Shown here: in pieces, positions 52,743 through 61,132 of the stretch
Numbering within the stretch: position 1 is the stretch's first letter
Layout of the letters: every line of letters starts with the position of its first letter
Assembly: GCF_014518315.1 (NCBI RefSeq)
Contig: NZ_JACVEL010000001.1
Span: 124,001 to 188,000, forward strand
Direction of reading: 5' to 3'
Source: Taishania pollutisoli
Lineage (GTDB): Bacteria > Bacteroidota > Bacteroidia > Flavobacteriales_D > Crocinitomicaceae
DNA: 64,000 bases
The notes under the pieces: generated by a model
What the model was told of the DNA's origin: nothing
Seen by the model: only the letters and a program-made list of their open reading frames with translations
Database searches by the model: none
Made by a program: the position numbers and the translations under genes

Positions 52743-52775
52743 CAAAAAAGCGACGAGATAAAAACCCGTCGCTTT
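52743..52775. terminator. bidirectional terminator
   Basis: AAAGCGACG (52747-52755) pairs perfectly with CGTCGCTTT (52767-52775). The A-run at 52744-52749 provides a T-tract for the minus strand, so it best serves the leftward toxin module; it also ends thiMED. Confidence 0.75.
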
Positions 52776-52797
52776 CACACTATTTTCACCAATAAAC

Positions 52798-52950
52798 TTA
52801 TTCTGGTTTGATTCGTACGATCTGGTTATTTTTCAGGACAACCAATTCACTGTTTTTCTGCTTTTTAAATTCCAACAGTTTTTCGTAAACTTTTTCCAAT
52901 CCTTTCAGGATCTTTCCTTTCTCTTCTTTTTGCCGCTCAATTTTCGTCAT
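52798..52950 (-). CDS. 50-residue Lys/Glu-rich protein coupled to the zeta-toxin-like kinase
   Basis: ATG at 52950 to TAA at 52798 on the minus strand, 50 residues: an N-terminal highly charged helix (KIERQKEEKGKILKGLEKVY, KLLEFKKQK) and a C-terminal strand-like ELVVLKNNQIVRIKPE. Its ATG overlaps the stop of the zeta-like kinase gene as ATGA, the classic coupling signal. From memory, similar short proteins follow zeta-type kinases in other Bacteroidota, which makes it a candidate antitoxin or accessory. In classical epsilon-zeta systems the antitoxin precedes the toxin, so the role is open. Confidence 0.75.
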   Translation of the reverse strand: MTKIERQKEEKGKILKGLEKVYEKLLEFKKQKNSELVVLKNNQIVRIKPE

Positions 52951-53525
52951 AAATAACTTTTAAGCAAATTAAACTTCTCGTCATTAGCGATGATCAATTC
53001 TCCAAATTCCTTTTCGGCAATCAACTCATGCACTCCTTCCGAGTTATCAAAGATATAACTATTATCAACGATAGGCAAATATATGTTGAAAAGATTTCTG
53101 ATCCCTTTCAGGTACCTCCGTTCAATTACTTCCGGTTGAATGTTGTGTCCGCCTTCAGAAACCCTCGTTTTTACGCGTTCTTTTGCCAATTCAACTGATT
53201 GGAGCCAGAAAAACAAGAGTGTTACGTCGTACCCGTTCTTTCGGGCTTCCGTTATTTTATTCCGGTAACTCCTTGTTGAAAGGGTTGTTTCAAATGCGAA
53301 ATTTTCATGGTCAGCAAACAGTTCATTGATTCTGTTCAGCATGATCCTTCCTGCTTCTATTGCTACTTTTTCTGGTTGAAAAGGAGACAGTCCTTTGGCA
53401 ATTTCATCCGCATTGACAAACTCCTTACACTCTAAAATTTCAGGCAAGATCGTAAATGAAGCAGTTGTTTTACCCGCTCCGTTACATCCGGAAATAATAT
53501 ATAACTTTTTGTCTGACACATCCAC
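52947..53525 (-). CDS. Zeta-toxin-like P-loop kinase
   Basis: A 192-residue nucleotide-binding protein. Walker A is GCNGAGKTTAS (13-23); the zeta-type aspartate motif follows in FVNADEIAKGL, and the later FETTLSTRSYRNKI and AKERVKTRVSEGGHNIQPEVIERRY segments match the zeta/AAA_33 kinase group. Zeta toxins phosphorylate UDP-sugars and block peptidoglycan synthesis; chromosomal relatives may have other substrates. The start is GTG (53525 or 53519). Its stop overlaps the 50-residue gene by 4 bases. Confidence 0.82.
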   Translation of the reverse strand: MDVSDKKLYIISGCNGAGKTTASFTILPEILECKEFVNADEIAKGLSPFQPEKVAIEAGRIMLNRINELFADHENFAFETTLSTRSYRNKITEARKNGYDVTLLFFWLQSVELAKERVKTRVSEGGHNIQPEVIERRYLKGIRNLFNIYLPIVDNSYIFDNSEGVHELIAEKEFGELIIANDEKFNLLKSYL

Positions 53526-53680
53526 AAAAATAGGAAATATTAAGTAAGCTTTTCTAAGAGGAAGTCAGAAAGCGTATGAACTTCTCTGTCTACCTCCCAC
53601 TACCTGCAGGTTTATTTGTTCTTTTCTCCTTCATTCCCTCCAAAAGGAGAAGACAACACCCATCCTGAAAAACATCAATC

Positions 53681-53712
53681 AACAAAAAAAGCGACAGTTC
53701 CCCGTCGCTTTT
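53681..53712 (-). terminator. rho-independent terminator of sucAB
   Basis: AAAAGCGAC (53687-53695) pairs perfectly with GTCGCTTTT (53704-53712); on the minus strand a T-run follows. It lies 22 bases past the sucB stop. Confidence 0.85.
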
Positions 53713-53733
53713 CCATTATCCTGAATAATTGAA

Positions 53734-54999
53734 TTACAATCCCAGCAATACTTCGTATGGATCTTTTCCTCCGAAAATCATTCGCTCCGGATTCTCAATC
53801 ATTTCTTTTACTTTTACAAGGAAACCTACCGATTCCTTTCCGTCAATGATACGGTGGTCGTAAGACAACGCTAAATACATCATCGGGTGGATTTCCACTT
53901 TCCCGTCAATGGCAACCGGACGCTCAACAATGTTGTGCATTCCCAGAATGGCAGATTGCGGCGGGTTGATGATCGGTGTAGACATCATGGAACCGAATAC
54001 TCCACCGTTGGTAATGGTAAATGTCCCACCTGCCATATCATCCGGAGTAATCTTCCCGTCACGTGCTTTTACCGCCAGACGTTTGATTTCAGATTCGATC
54101 TCCGCCAATGTCATTTGTTCTGCGTTGCGCACAACAGGTACCATCAATCCTTTCGGTGAAGATACCGCAATACCGATATCCGCATAGTTGTGAAATACCA
54201 TTTCGTTTCCATCGATCTGTGCATTTACCGCAGGGAACAAGTTCAATGCTTCTGTTACTGCTTTTGTAAAGAAGGACATGAATCCCAAATTCACTTCGTG
54301 GTGCTTTGCAAAGCGATCTTTGTACTTGTTTCGCAAGTCCATGATCGGTTTCATATCTACTTCGTTGAACGTCGTCAACATCGCCGTTTCATTTTTCACG
54401 GAAACCAGACGTTCTGCAATCTTACGACGCAACATGGACATTTTCTCACGGCTTTGATCACGTGTTCCACCCCAACCTTGTACAGAATCAGCTGCAAAAC
54501 CTCCTGCCATCGCTGCCAGTACATCCTGCTTTGTTACACGACCATCTTTTCCCGTTCCGTTGATTCTTGATGTATTGACACCATTCTCTGCTGCAATTTT
54601 AGCTGCTGCCGGAGATGCTGTTCCCGTTGCATAATTTTTTGCAACAGGATCCGGGTTCGGAACTACTTCTTTCTTTGTTTCCTGTACGGGAACTGCAACA
54701 GGAGCTTCCGCTTTTTTCTCTTCTACTGCTACCGGAGCCACAGACCCTGCAGGACGTTCAGCAGATGTGTCAATCAGACATACAACTTGTCCAACTTTTA
54801 CCACATCACCATCCGCAGCTTTTAATGTTATTACTCCACTTGCTTCCGCAGGCAACTCTAATGTTGCTTTATCAGAATCTACTTCCGCAATTGCCTGATC
54901 TTTTTCTACATAATCACCATCTGACACCAGCCACTGAGCAATTTCCACTTCGGAAATCGATTCTCCCGGGCTTGGTACTTTCATTTCTAATACTGACAT
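53734..54999 (-). CDS. sucB: 2-oxoglutarate dehydrogenase E2 (dihydrolipoyl succinyltransferase)
   Basis: A 421-residue enzyme. The lipoyl domain (1-75) carries the lipoylated Lys44 in [13 protein letters not shown]. An Ala/Pro-rich linker follows, then the E1/E3-binding domain (about 125-165; [22 protein letters not shown]...) and the catalytic acyltransferase domain with His382 and Asp386 in [14 protein letters not shown]. It transfers succinyl groups to CoA in the TCA cycle. It follows sucA after 25 bases in one operon; the E3 (lpd) gene is elsewhere. Confidence 0.95.
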   Translation of the reverse strand: MSVLEMKVPSPGESISEVEIAQWLVSDGDYVEKDQAIAEVDSDKATLELPAEASGVITLKAADGDVVKVGQVVCLIDTSAERPAGSVAPVAVEEKKAEAPVAVPVQETKKEVVPNPDPVAKNYATGTASPAAAKIAAENGVNTSRINGTGKDGRVTKQDVLAAMAGGFAADSVQGWGGTRDQSREKMSMLRRKIAERLVSVKNETAMLTTFNEVDMKPIMDLRNKYKDRFAKHHEVNLGFMSFFTKAVTEALNLFPAVNAQIDGNEMVFHNYADIGIAVSSPKGLMVPVVRNAEQMTLAEIESEIKRLAVKARDGKITPDDMAGGTFTITNGGVFGSMMSTPIINPPQSAILGMHNIVERPVAIDGKVEIHPMMYLALSYDHRIIDGKESVGFLVKVKEMIENPERMIFGGKDPYEVLLGL

Positions 55000-55024
55000 T
55001 GTCCTTGGTTTTTATTAATTTGTA

Positions 55025-57787
55025 TTATGCTTTAACGGATGCGAACTGAAACAAGTTCTTCCACAATCCAGCCAATCGTTTTAAATGTAATTCTTTTGAA
55101 CCTTCTGCTGCTGCAGCTGACGGTGGTCGTGTAACACCGATCAGGTTCTTATCGCGCATGCGCATTGACATGTATTGCCATGCTCCCATGTTTTCAGGTT
55201 CTTCTTGTGCCCAAACGATGCGTTTGTTGTTTTTGTACTTTTTCAATACCGCATCAATTTGTTTTTCCGGGAACGGGTATAATTGTTCTACACGGACAAA
55301 CGCCATGTTGTCTACTCCCATTTCAGCAGCTTTTTCAGATGCTTCGTAATAGAATTTACCGGAACACAATACAACCGTATCAATGTTGGCTGCTTTTGCA
55401 TTCGGATCGTCAATGACTTCCTGGAAGCTTCCTTTTGCCATTTCATCCAGTGAAGAAACAGCGCTTGGGTAACGCAACAACATTTTCGGAGAAAACACCA
55501 CCAACGGTTTTCTGAACGAACGTTTCAATTGTCTGCGCAATAAGTGGAAATGATTCGCAGGAGTGGATGTATTCACCACCTGGATGTTCAAATCTGCTGC
55601 TTGCTGCAGGAAACGCTCCATGCGACCTGAAGAGTGTTCAGCTCCTTGTCCTTCGTATCCGTGTGGCAACAACATCACCAATCCGCTTTGTGTTGACCAC
55701 TTGTCTTCTCCGGCAGTAATAAACTGGTCGACCATAATCTGTGCTCCGTTGAAGAAGTCACCGAACTGCGCTTCCCAGATCGTCAGTGCATTCGGAGTTG
55801 CCATCGAATATCCGTATTCAAATCCTAAGACTGCATATTCAGAAAGGAATGAGTTGTAAATGTAAAATGGCGCTTGTTGCTCGTTCAATAAATTCAATGT
55901 GATCACTTCTTCCTCATTGTCTTCTGTTTTTACAACAGCATGACGGTGGGAGAATGTTCCACGCTCTACATCCTGCCCGGAAACACGCACCGGGTGTCCT
56001 TCATCCAGCAATGTAGCATACGCCAACATTTCCGCGCTTCCCCAGTCCAACTGATCTGATTCAATTGCCTCCAATCGGTCATTGAAGATTTTCTGGATCT
56101 TTCTGAAATATTTTTTTCCTTCCGGAAGTGTCGCCAGTTTACGACCCAATTCCAACAATTTTTTCTTTGCGACTCCTGTTTCGGGAGAAGATTCAAAATC
56201 TTCGCGTCTCGCACGCCCTAAGCCTTCCCATTCGTCTTTCATGAAATCGAACACCGTTGCTTTGGTCTGCTTCGCAGACTCATCGTATTCCGCATCCAGA
56301 AACTCCTGGTATCCGGCGATCAGCTTATCGGCATCTTCTTTTGTAATGATTCCTTCCGGCATCAAACGATCCAGGTACAATTCACTTGGATTTTTATGCT
56401 TCGCAATGATGTTGTACAAATTCGGTTGTGTAAATTTCGGTTCGTCTCCTTCATTGTGTCCGTATTTACGGTATCCCAACAAGTCAATGAAAATATCCGA
56501 CTCAAATTCCTGACGGTATGCCACAGCGATTTCAATTGCCTGTATAACAGCTTCCACATCATCTGCATTCACATGGAATACAGGAGAAAGTGTTGTTTTG
56601 GCAACATCTGTACAGTACGTGGATGAACGCCCGTCCAGGTAATTGGTTGTAAATCCAACCTGGTTATTTGTTACAATGTGGATGGTTCCACCTGTTTTGT
56701 ATCCGTCCAATGCAGCCATCTGAATTGTTTCATAAACAACTCCTTGTCCTGCAATTGCCGCATCCCCGTGAATCAATACCGGACATACCTTTCTCAGGTC
56801 GCCAGCATATTTTTCATCCAGTTTTGCTCTTGAAATTCCTTCAACAACCGGGTTTACTGCTTCCAGATGCGATGGATTCGGCGAAAGTGTCAGGTTCACT
56901 TTTTTCCCGTTTCTCTCTACAAAAGATGTATATCCCTGATGGTATTTTACGTCTCCGTCAAATTCTTCGTTGAAGTCAAATTCTTTTCCTTCAAACTCTG
57001 CAAAAATATCTTTCGGACGTTTTTCGAAAATATTCGCCAATGTATTCAAACGTCCGCGGTGCGCCATTCCCATAACGAAATGTTGAACCCCCAGATCTGT
57101 CCCTTTTTTGATCAACACATCCAATGCGGGAATCAATGATTCCAATCCTTCCACGGAAAAACGCTTCTGACCGACAAACTTCTTTCCTAAGAAATTCTCG
57201 AAACCGGAAGCCTGCACCAGTTTTTTATAGATCTCAACTTTTTGTTCTTTTGTATATGTCGGACGGTTTGTAAGTTCAATGGCATTCAACATCCATTTGA
57301 TCATGTGCGGTTCGCGCATGTACATGAATTCAATCCCGATTGACTGACAATAGGTTTTCTTCAAATGATCAATGATTGCTCTCAGCGTAGCTGCTCCGAG
57401 TCCGATTTCTTCACCCGCTTTAAAAACGGTATCCAGGTCGCTTTCCTCCAACCCGAAGTTAACCAAATCAAGTGTCGGTTGGTGATTACGGCGTTCGCGT
57501 ACAGGATTTGTCCGTGTAAACAAATGCCCGCGTGTACGGTAACCGTTAATGAGGTTTAATACCTTTAGTTCTTTTTGAAAATTTTCTGGAACTTCGTTGT
57601 CTGAATCGTAGTTAGTCTTGGAAAATTCAAATCCTTCAAAGAATCGTTTCCAACCTATATCAACACTTTCAGGGTCTTGTTGATACATTTTGTACAGATG
57701 ATCAATTGCATTTACATCTGCATTCCCAACGTATGAAATCTTATCCATGTCTATGTGCGCATTTTTTGGAACGACAAAGTTAGACAT
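55025..57787 (-). CDS. sucA: 2-oxoglutarate dehydrogenase E1 component
   Basis: A 920-residue thiamine-diphosphate enzyme of full length. The N-terminal region (NADVNAIDHLYKMYQQDPESVDIGWKRFFEGFEF) is typical for SucA/OdhA. The TPP/Mg region contains VLIHGDAAIAGQGVVYETIQM and the following THPP motif; the C-terminal transketolase domain has GYEGQGAEHSSGRMERFLQ and VVFSPKMLLR. It decarboxylates 2-oxoglutarate and passes the succinyl group to the lipoyl arm of SucB encoded immediately downstream. Confidence 0.96.
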   Translation of the reverse strand: MSNFVVPKNAHIDMDKISYVGNADVNAIDHLYKMYQQDPESVDIGWKRFFEGFEFSKTNYDSDNEVPENFQKELKVLNLINGYRTRGHLFTRTNPVRERRNHQPTLDLVNFGLEESDLDTVFKAGEEIGLGAATLRAIIDHLKKTYCQSIGIEFMYMREPHMIKWMLNAIELTNRPTYTKEQKVEIYKKLVQASGFENFLGKKFVGQKRFSVEGLESLIPALDVLIKKGTDLGVQHFVMGMAHRGRLNTLANIFEKRPKDIFAEFEGKEFDFNEEFDGDVKYHQGYTSFVERNGKKVNLTLSPNPSHLEAVNPVVEGISRAKLDEKYAGDLRKVCPVLIHGDAAIAGQGVVYETIQMAALDGYKTGGTIHIVTNNQVGFTTNYLDGRSSTYCTDVAKTTLSPVFHVNADDVEAVIQAIEIAVAYRQEFESDIFIDLLGYRKYGHNEGDEPKFTQPNLYNIIAKHKNPSELYLDRLMPEGIITKEDADKLIAGYQEFLDAEYDESAKQTKATVFDFMKDEWEGLGRARREDFESSPETGVAKKKLLELGRKLATLPEGKKYFRKIQKIFNDRLEAIESDQLDWGSAEMLAYATLLDEGHPVRVSGQDVERGTFSHRHAVVKTEDNEEEVITLNLLNEQQAPFYIYNSFLSEYAVLGFEYGYSMATPNALTIWEAQFGDFFNGAQIMVDQFITAGEDKWSTQSGLVMLLPHGYEGQGAEHSSGRMERFLQQAADLNIQVVNTSTPANHFHLLRRQLKRSFRKPLVVFSPKMLLRYPSAVSSLDEMAKGSFQEVIDDPNAKAANIDTVVLCSGKFYYEASEKAAEMGVDNMAFVRVEQLYPFPEKQIDAVLKKYKNNKRIVWAQEEPENMGAWQYMSMRMRDKNLIGVTRPPSAAAAEGSKELHLKRLAGLWKNLFQFASVKA

Positions 57788-57896
57788 ATTAATCGATTGG
57801 AGTCTTATAAAAAAGGATAAATATTTTGAAGATTTCCACCAAAATGTTATAATTCAATACCAACTTCTTCTTTTTCGTTAATTAATTACGTAAAAA

Positions 57897-57923
57897 ACAA
57901 AAAAGGCCGGATTTCTCCGACCT
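57897..57923 (-). terminator. rho-independent terminator
   Basis: AGGCCGGA (57904-57911) pairs with TCCGACCT (57916-57923) with one mismatch; the minus strand then runs through six T. It ends the VWA protein gene ahead of sucA. Confidence 0.7.
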
Positions 57924-57945
57924 CCCGGTTTATTTTTGGTTTCAC

Positions 57946-59103
57946 TTACGTTCGTTCATAGGGGATGATCTCCCCGTTTTTAATGATGTACATCTGCCGG
58001 TTAAAGGTAAACACCTTCCCTTCTACTAATTTGGACAAATCAATCAGATCCTGTTCCATCGAATGAACAGAGCCTCCTGTTTTCCTGGCCAGGTTCAGGT
58101 ACTGTGAATTTGCAAACAGGTGTGTACCACACAACACTACCCGAACCGGTTTTTTTACATTGGAAATGAGTCCGGCATCCCGTATCGGGGCATAATTGTC
58201 CGCGATAAAAATTATTTCTTTTGAATCCGGATACAATTCCTGAGCCTTCAGGATCGCCTCCACTGCATTTTCCTGCATATCCCCTCCGAACCCCATAGAA
58301 GTTGTCAGTTGCAACAGCTCCACGAAATCGCGGTAGTTATCGGTTGATTTTGTATAAATACCGCCTGTCTTTCCGGGCACTTTCAGTTCATTTTTCAAAT
58401 TATCCCCGTCATTGAACAAAACCAGGTTTGTCACTTCCTTGTGATTCAGTTTATAGAGAAACCAGAGTGCGAGCTGACTGATATAGGGAGACATACTTCC
58501 GGTCACATCAGCAACAACAGTTGCGTTTTTCCATTGCTTGTTCCTTCTGAACACTGCTGTAACAGTCGTATCCCTGAATTGCTTCAATTGCTCTGCTTTA
58601 GCCGGAACAGAATCGCTTTTAGGTAAAATTGAGTCATAAAATACCTGATCTGTTTCCCGTACTTTTTCTGTTTGACCTTTTTTATAGTGAATCACAACAC
58701 CGTGAAACAATGTTTTTGCTTCTGCTTCACTTCCACAATCCATTTGCCGGATCAATTTCCAGGCTACATTTCTATCAATCACCAGGTCTTTTCTTGCTTC
58801 AAGTGCCTTTAGAATACGTTGTTTATTCAGGTTGTTCAAGTCCACTCCTTTCGGATAATCCGTATAAACAATATCCACCTGAAAAACGGTCGCTTCTTTT
58901 AAATTCGCCTTGTCCATCATGGAGACAACCGCCGCTTCTCCGAAGGACATATTGATCACAATCGCATCCAGGTAACCTGCATCCAGCCGGTACCTTTTCT
59001 TTTTAACTTCCTGTTGGTTTAAAATAGTTTCCACCGTTCGTTTTTGACCGGTAACAACCAGTGGCAAAACGACCAATAATAAGAGAGCAACAAATGAATG
59101 CAT
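57946..59103 (-). CDS. Secreted von Willebrand factor A (VWA)-type protein
   Basis: A 385-residue protein starting at the ATG at 59103 (an upstream GTG would only add ten residues before a clean signal peptide). The signal peptide ends near VTG-QKR. The VWA core begins at about 196 with VVADVTGSMSPYIS, whose Asp199-x-Thr201-x-Ser203 is a slightly altered MIDAS (usual DxSxS), and continues with LVLFNDGDN and IIFIADNYAPIRDAG. The N-terminal 185 residues contain a VDIVYTDYPKGVDLNNLNKQRILKAL segment of unknown fold. Its partner is unknown; a metal-dependent adhesion or scaffolding role is inferred from the fold. It is divergent from the EamA gene. Confidence 0.8.
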   Translation of the reverse strand: MHSFVALLLLVVLPLVVTGQKRTVETILNQQEVKKKRYRLDAGYLDAIVINMSFGEAAVVSMMDKANLKEATVFQVDIVYTDYPKGVDLNNLNKQRILKALEARKDLVIDRNVAWKLIRQMDCGSEAEAKTLFHGVVIHYKKGQTEKVRETDQVFYDSILPKSDSVPAKAEQLKQFRDTTVTAVFRRNKQWKNATVVADVTGSMSPYISQLALWFLYKLNHKEVTNLVLFNDGDNLKNELKVPGKTGGIYTKSTDNYRDFVELLQLTTSMGFGGDMQENAVEAILKAQELYPDSKEIIFIADNYAPIRDAGLISNVKKPVRVVLCGTHLFANSQYLNLARKTGGSVHSMEQDLIDLSKLVEGKVFTFNRQMYIIKNGEIIPYERT

Positions 59104-59189
59104 AGGTCCGTGATTTAACCAGATAATGTGCACACTGAAAAAAGTAACAATCCTCCATGAATTTTATAGGGCGAACGGCAACTTTTCAT

Positions 59190-59197
59190 TAGCTTTG
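59190..59197 (+). promoter_or_regulatory. -7 promoter box for the EamA transporter gene
   Basis: TAGCTTTG followed by C, an exact TAnnTTTG match, 22 bases upstream of the ATG at 59220. Confidence 0.5.
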
Positions 59198-59219
59198 CAT
59201 CCTGAAAATCCAGCTGAAT

Positions 59220-60110
59220 ATGATGACAAAATACCGATATCACATCCTGATGCACGTCATCATCTTTGTTTGGGGATTCACCGGAATTCTGGGAAAACTG
59301 ATCGATCTTTCTCCGGAAGTAATTGTCTGGTACAGGGTCATTATTGCTTCCTTCGGATTGTTGTTTTTACTCCCGATATTCAAGGTTTCGTTTCGCTTAC
59401 AGCGCCCCAAGGACATCTGGAAACTGATCCTGGTAGGTGTTATTACCAGTCTTCATTGGGTCACTTTCTACAAAGCTATTGATTTATCGACTGCATCACT
59501 TGGAATTTTGTGCCTTTCTACCACAACGTTACATGTCACCTGGTTAGAACCACTCATCATGAAGCGCAAATTTTCCTGGATTGAATTCTTATTGGGACTT
59601 ATCGTCATCTATGGAATCTATTTTGTTTCATCTGACTTTAGTGCCAATGAATATGAAGCACTCGCCTATGGATTAACGGCAGCTTTTCTTGCTGCACTTT
59701 TCTCAGTATCCAATGCAAAACTGGCAAAAACGATCCCCTCCCCACAAATTACATTCTATGAAATGCTCACCGGAATTGCATTTCTAACTGTAATTATGTA
59801 TACCAGTGGGCAACTCACCTGGGAATCTGTCAGCATGACACAATCGGACTTCTGGTGGCTGCTTTTCCTGGGAATTGTTTGCACCAGTCTGGCGTTTGTA
59901 TTGATGATTGATGTCGTAAAGCGATTGGGGGCCTTTACCGTTTCCCTGAGCATCAACCTGGAGCCGGTTTACACCATTCTGTTAGCCATCGTGTTATTAC
60001 AAGAATACAAGGTTTTAGGTCCTAATTTCTATGTTGGCTCACTGTTGATCATACTGGTTGTTATTGCCAATTCCGTCATTAAAGCAAAATACAGTCAGAA
60101 AGTGAGATAA
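59220..60110 (+). CDS. EamA/DMT-family transporter
   Basis: A 296-residue inner-membrane protein with ten predicted transmembrane helices in two EamA repeats. The first half starts MHVIIFVWGFTGILGKLIDLSPEVIVWYR and contains SLHWVTFYKAIDLSTASLG; the second contains the AALFSVSNAKLAKTIPSP and SLSINLEPVYTILLAIVLL blocks typical of the family. Substrates (amino acids, metabolites, drugs) vary and cannot be told from sequence. It is monocistronic. Confidence 0.9.
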   Translation: MMTKYRYHILMHVIIFVWGFTGILGKLIDLSPEVIVWYRVIIASFGLLFLLPIFKVSFRLQRPKDIWKLILVGVITSLHWVTFYKAIDLSTASLGILCLSTTTLHVTWLEPLIMKRKFSWIEFLLGLIVIYGIYFVSSDFSANEYEALAYGLTAAFLAALFSVSNAKLAKTIPSPQITFYEMLTGIAFLTVIMYTSGQLTWESVSMTQSDFWWLLFLGIVCTSLAFVLMIDVVKRLGAFTVSLSINLEPVYTILLAIVLLQEYKVLGPNFYVGSLLIILVVIANSVIKAKYSQKVR

Positions 60111-60214
60111 TTTGTTTATCTTGCAGTGTGTTTTTTCTGTGTAATGTGCTTGTAGAATGTGTTTTTTTACTAATATTACACCGAAAATGAAACTATAAAC
60201 CAGAATATTCTTCT

Positions 60215-61036
60215 ATGAAAACAAAAAACTTCATCGTTCCCCATGATTTTTCAAATGTTGCAGACACTGCATTGGAACACGCTATCGCTACCGCAAAACA
60301 TGTAAACGCTGAAATCAATGTGCTTCATGTAGTCGCAAAAGGAAAAGATTTAAAAGAAGCTGAACAACAGCTAACCAATGTCTTAGCAAAATTTGATTCT
60401 TCTGTGAAGCTGATTCCGAATGTTCGGATCGGAAGTATTTTTGAAGACATCGGAGATTTTGCGGCGGAGAAACATGCTGAATTGATTTTCATGGGAACAC
60501 ACGGCATTCAGGGATGGCAACACATCACGGGAAGTAATGCATTGAAAGTAATTAACAGTTCTTCCGTACCGTTTATTATTGTACAGGAAAAAAGTCCGAA
60601 AGATTCCGGGTACGACGACATTATCGTCCCACTGGATCTCAATAAAGAAACCAAGCAAAAACTGGCTGTCGTTGCTGAGATTGCAACATATTTCAAGTCA
60701 CGGGTACACGTAATAACTCCGGATGAGTCAGACGAATTTTTGAAAAAACAGGTAAAAGCAAACATTCTTTTTGCAAGCAAATTCTTCAGTGAGCGCGGAA
60801 TTGATGTAACAACAACCGTAGCTCCAAGTCATAACTTTGATAATGAAATTGTGAAACATGCGGTAGCAGTAGGCGGAGACCTGATTGCATTTATGAACCT
60901 GAATAAAAACAACTTACTTGGTGTGTTGACTGCAAATCACGAGGTGGCATTGTTAAACAATGAGGCTCAGATCCCGACATTGATCATGAACCCGATTGAA
61001 GGAATTTCTTCGTTAGCTGTTGACTTTAACGGTTAA
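60215..61036 (+). CDS. Tandem universal stress protein
   Basis: A 273-residue protein of two Usp domains. The first (about 3-140) retains the ATP-binding loop G-x2-G-x9-GS in MGTHGIQGWQHITGSNALKV and starts with IVPHDFSNVADTALEHAI. The second (about 148-273) has DDIIVPLDLNKETKQKL but lacks a clear G-x2-G-x9-GS/T loop (NLNKNNLLGVLTANHEVAL), so it may not bind ATP. Such tandem forms act in stress survival. A terminator follows at once. Confidence 0.9.
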   Translation: MKTKNFIVPHDFSNVADTALEHAIATAKHVNAEINVLHVVAKGKDLKEAEQQLTNVLAKFDSSVKLIPNVRIGSIFEDIGDFAAEKHAELIFMGTHGIQGWQHITGSNALKVINSSSVPFIIVQEKSPKDSGYDDIIVPLDLNKETKQKLAVVAEIATYFKSRVHVITPDESDEFLKKQVKANILFASKFFSERGIDVTTTVAPSHNFDNEIVKHAVAVGGDLIAFMNLNKNNLLGVLTANHEVALLNNEAQIPTLIMNPIEGISSLAVDFNG

Positions 61037-61059
61037 GGGGTTAAACATATTCAAACAGG

Positions 61060-61086
61060 AAAGCGCACACAGATGCGCTTTTTTTT
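61060..61086 (+). terminator. rho-independent terminator
   Basis: AAAGCGCA (61060-61067) pairs with TGCGCTTT (61074-61081), then a run of T. It ends the universal stress protein gene. Confidence 0.85.
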
Positions 61087-61132
61087 GTTATATTCGCCCT
61101 CGTAAAAATCATTTACTATCAACAAATTTATT

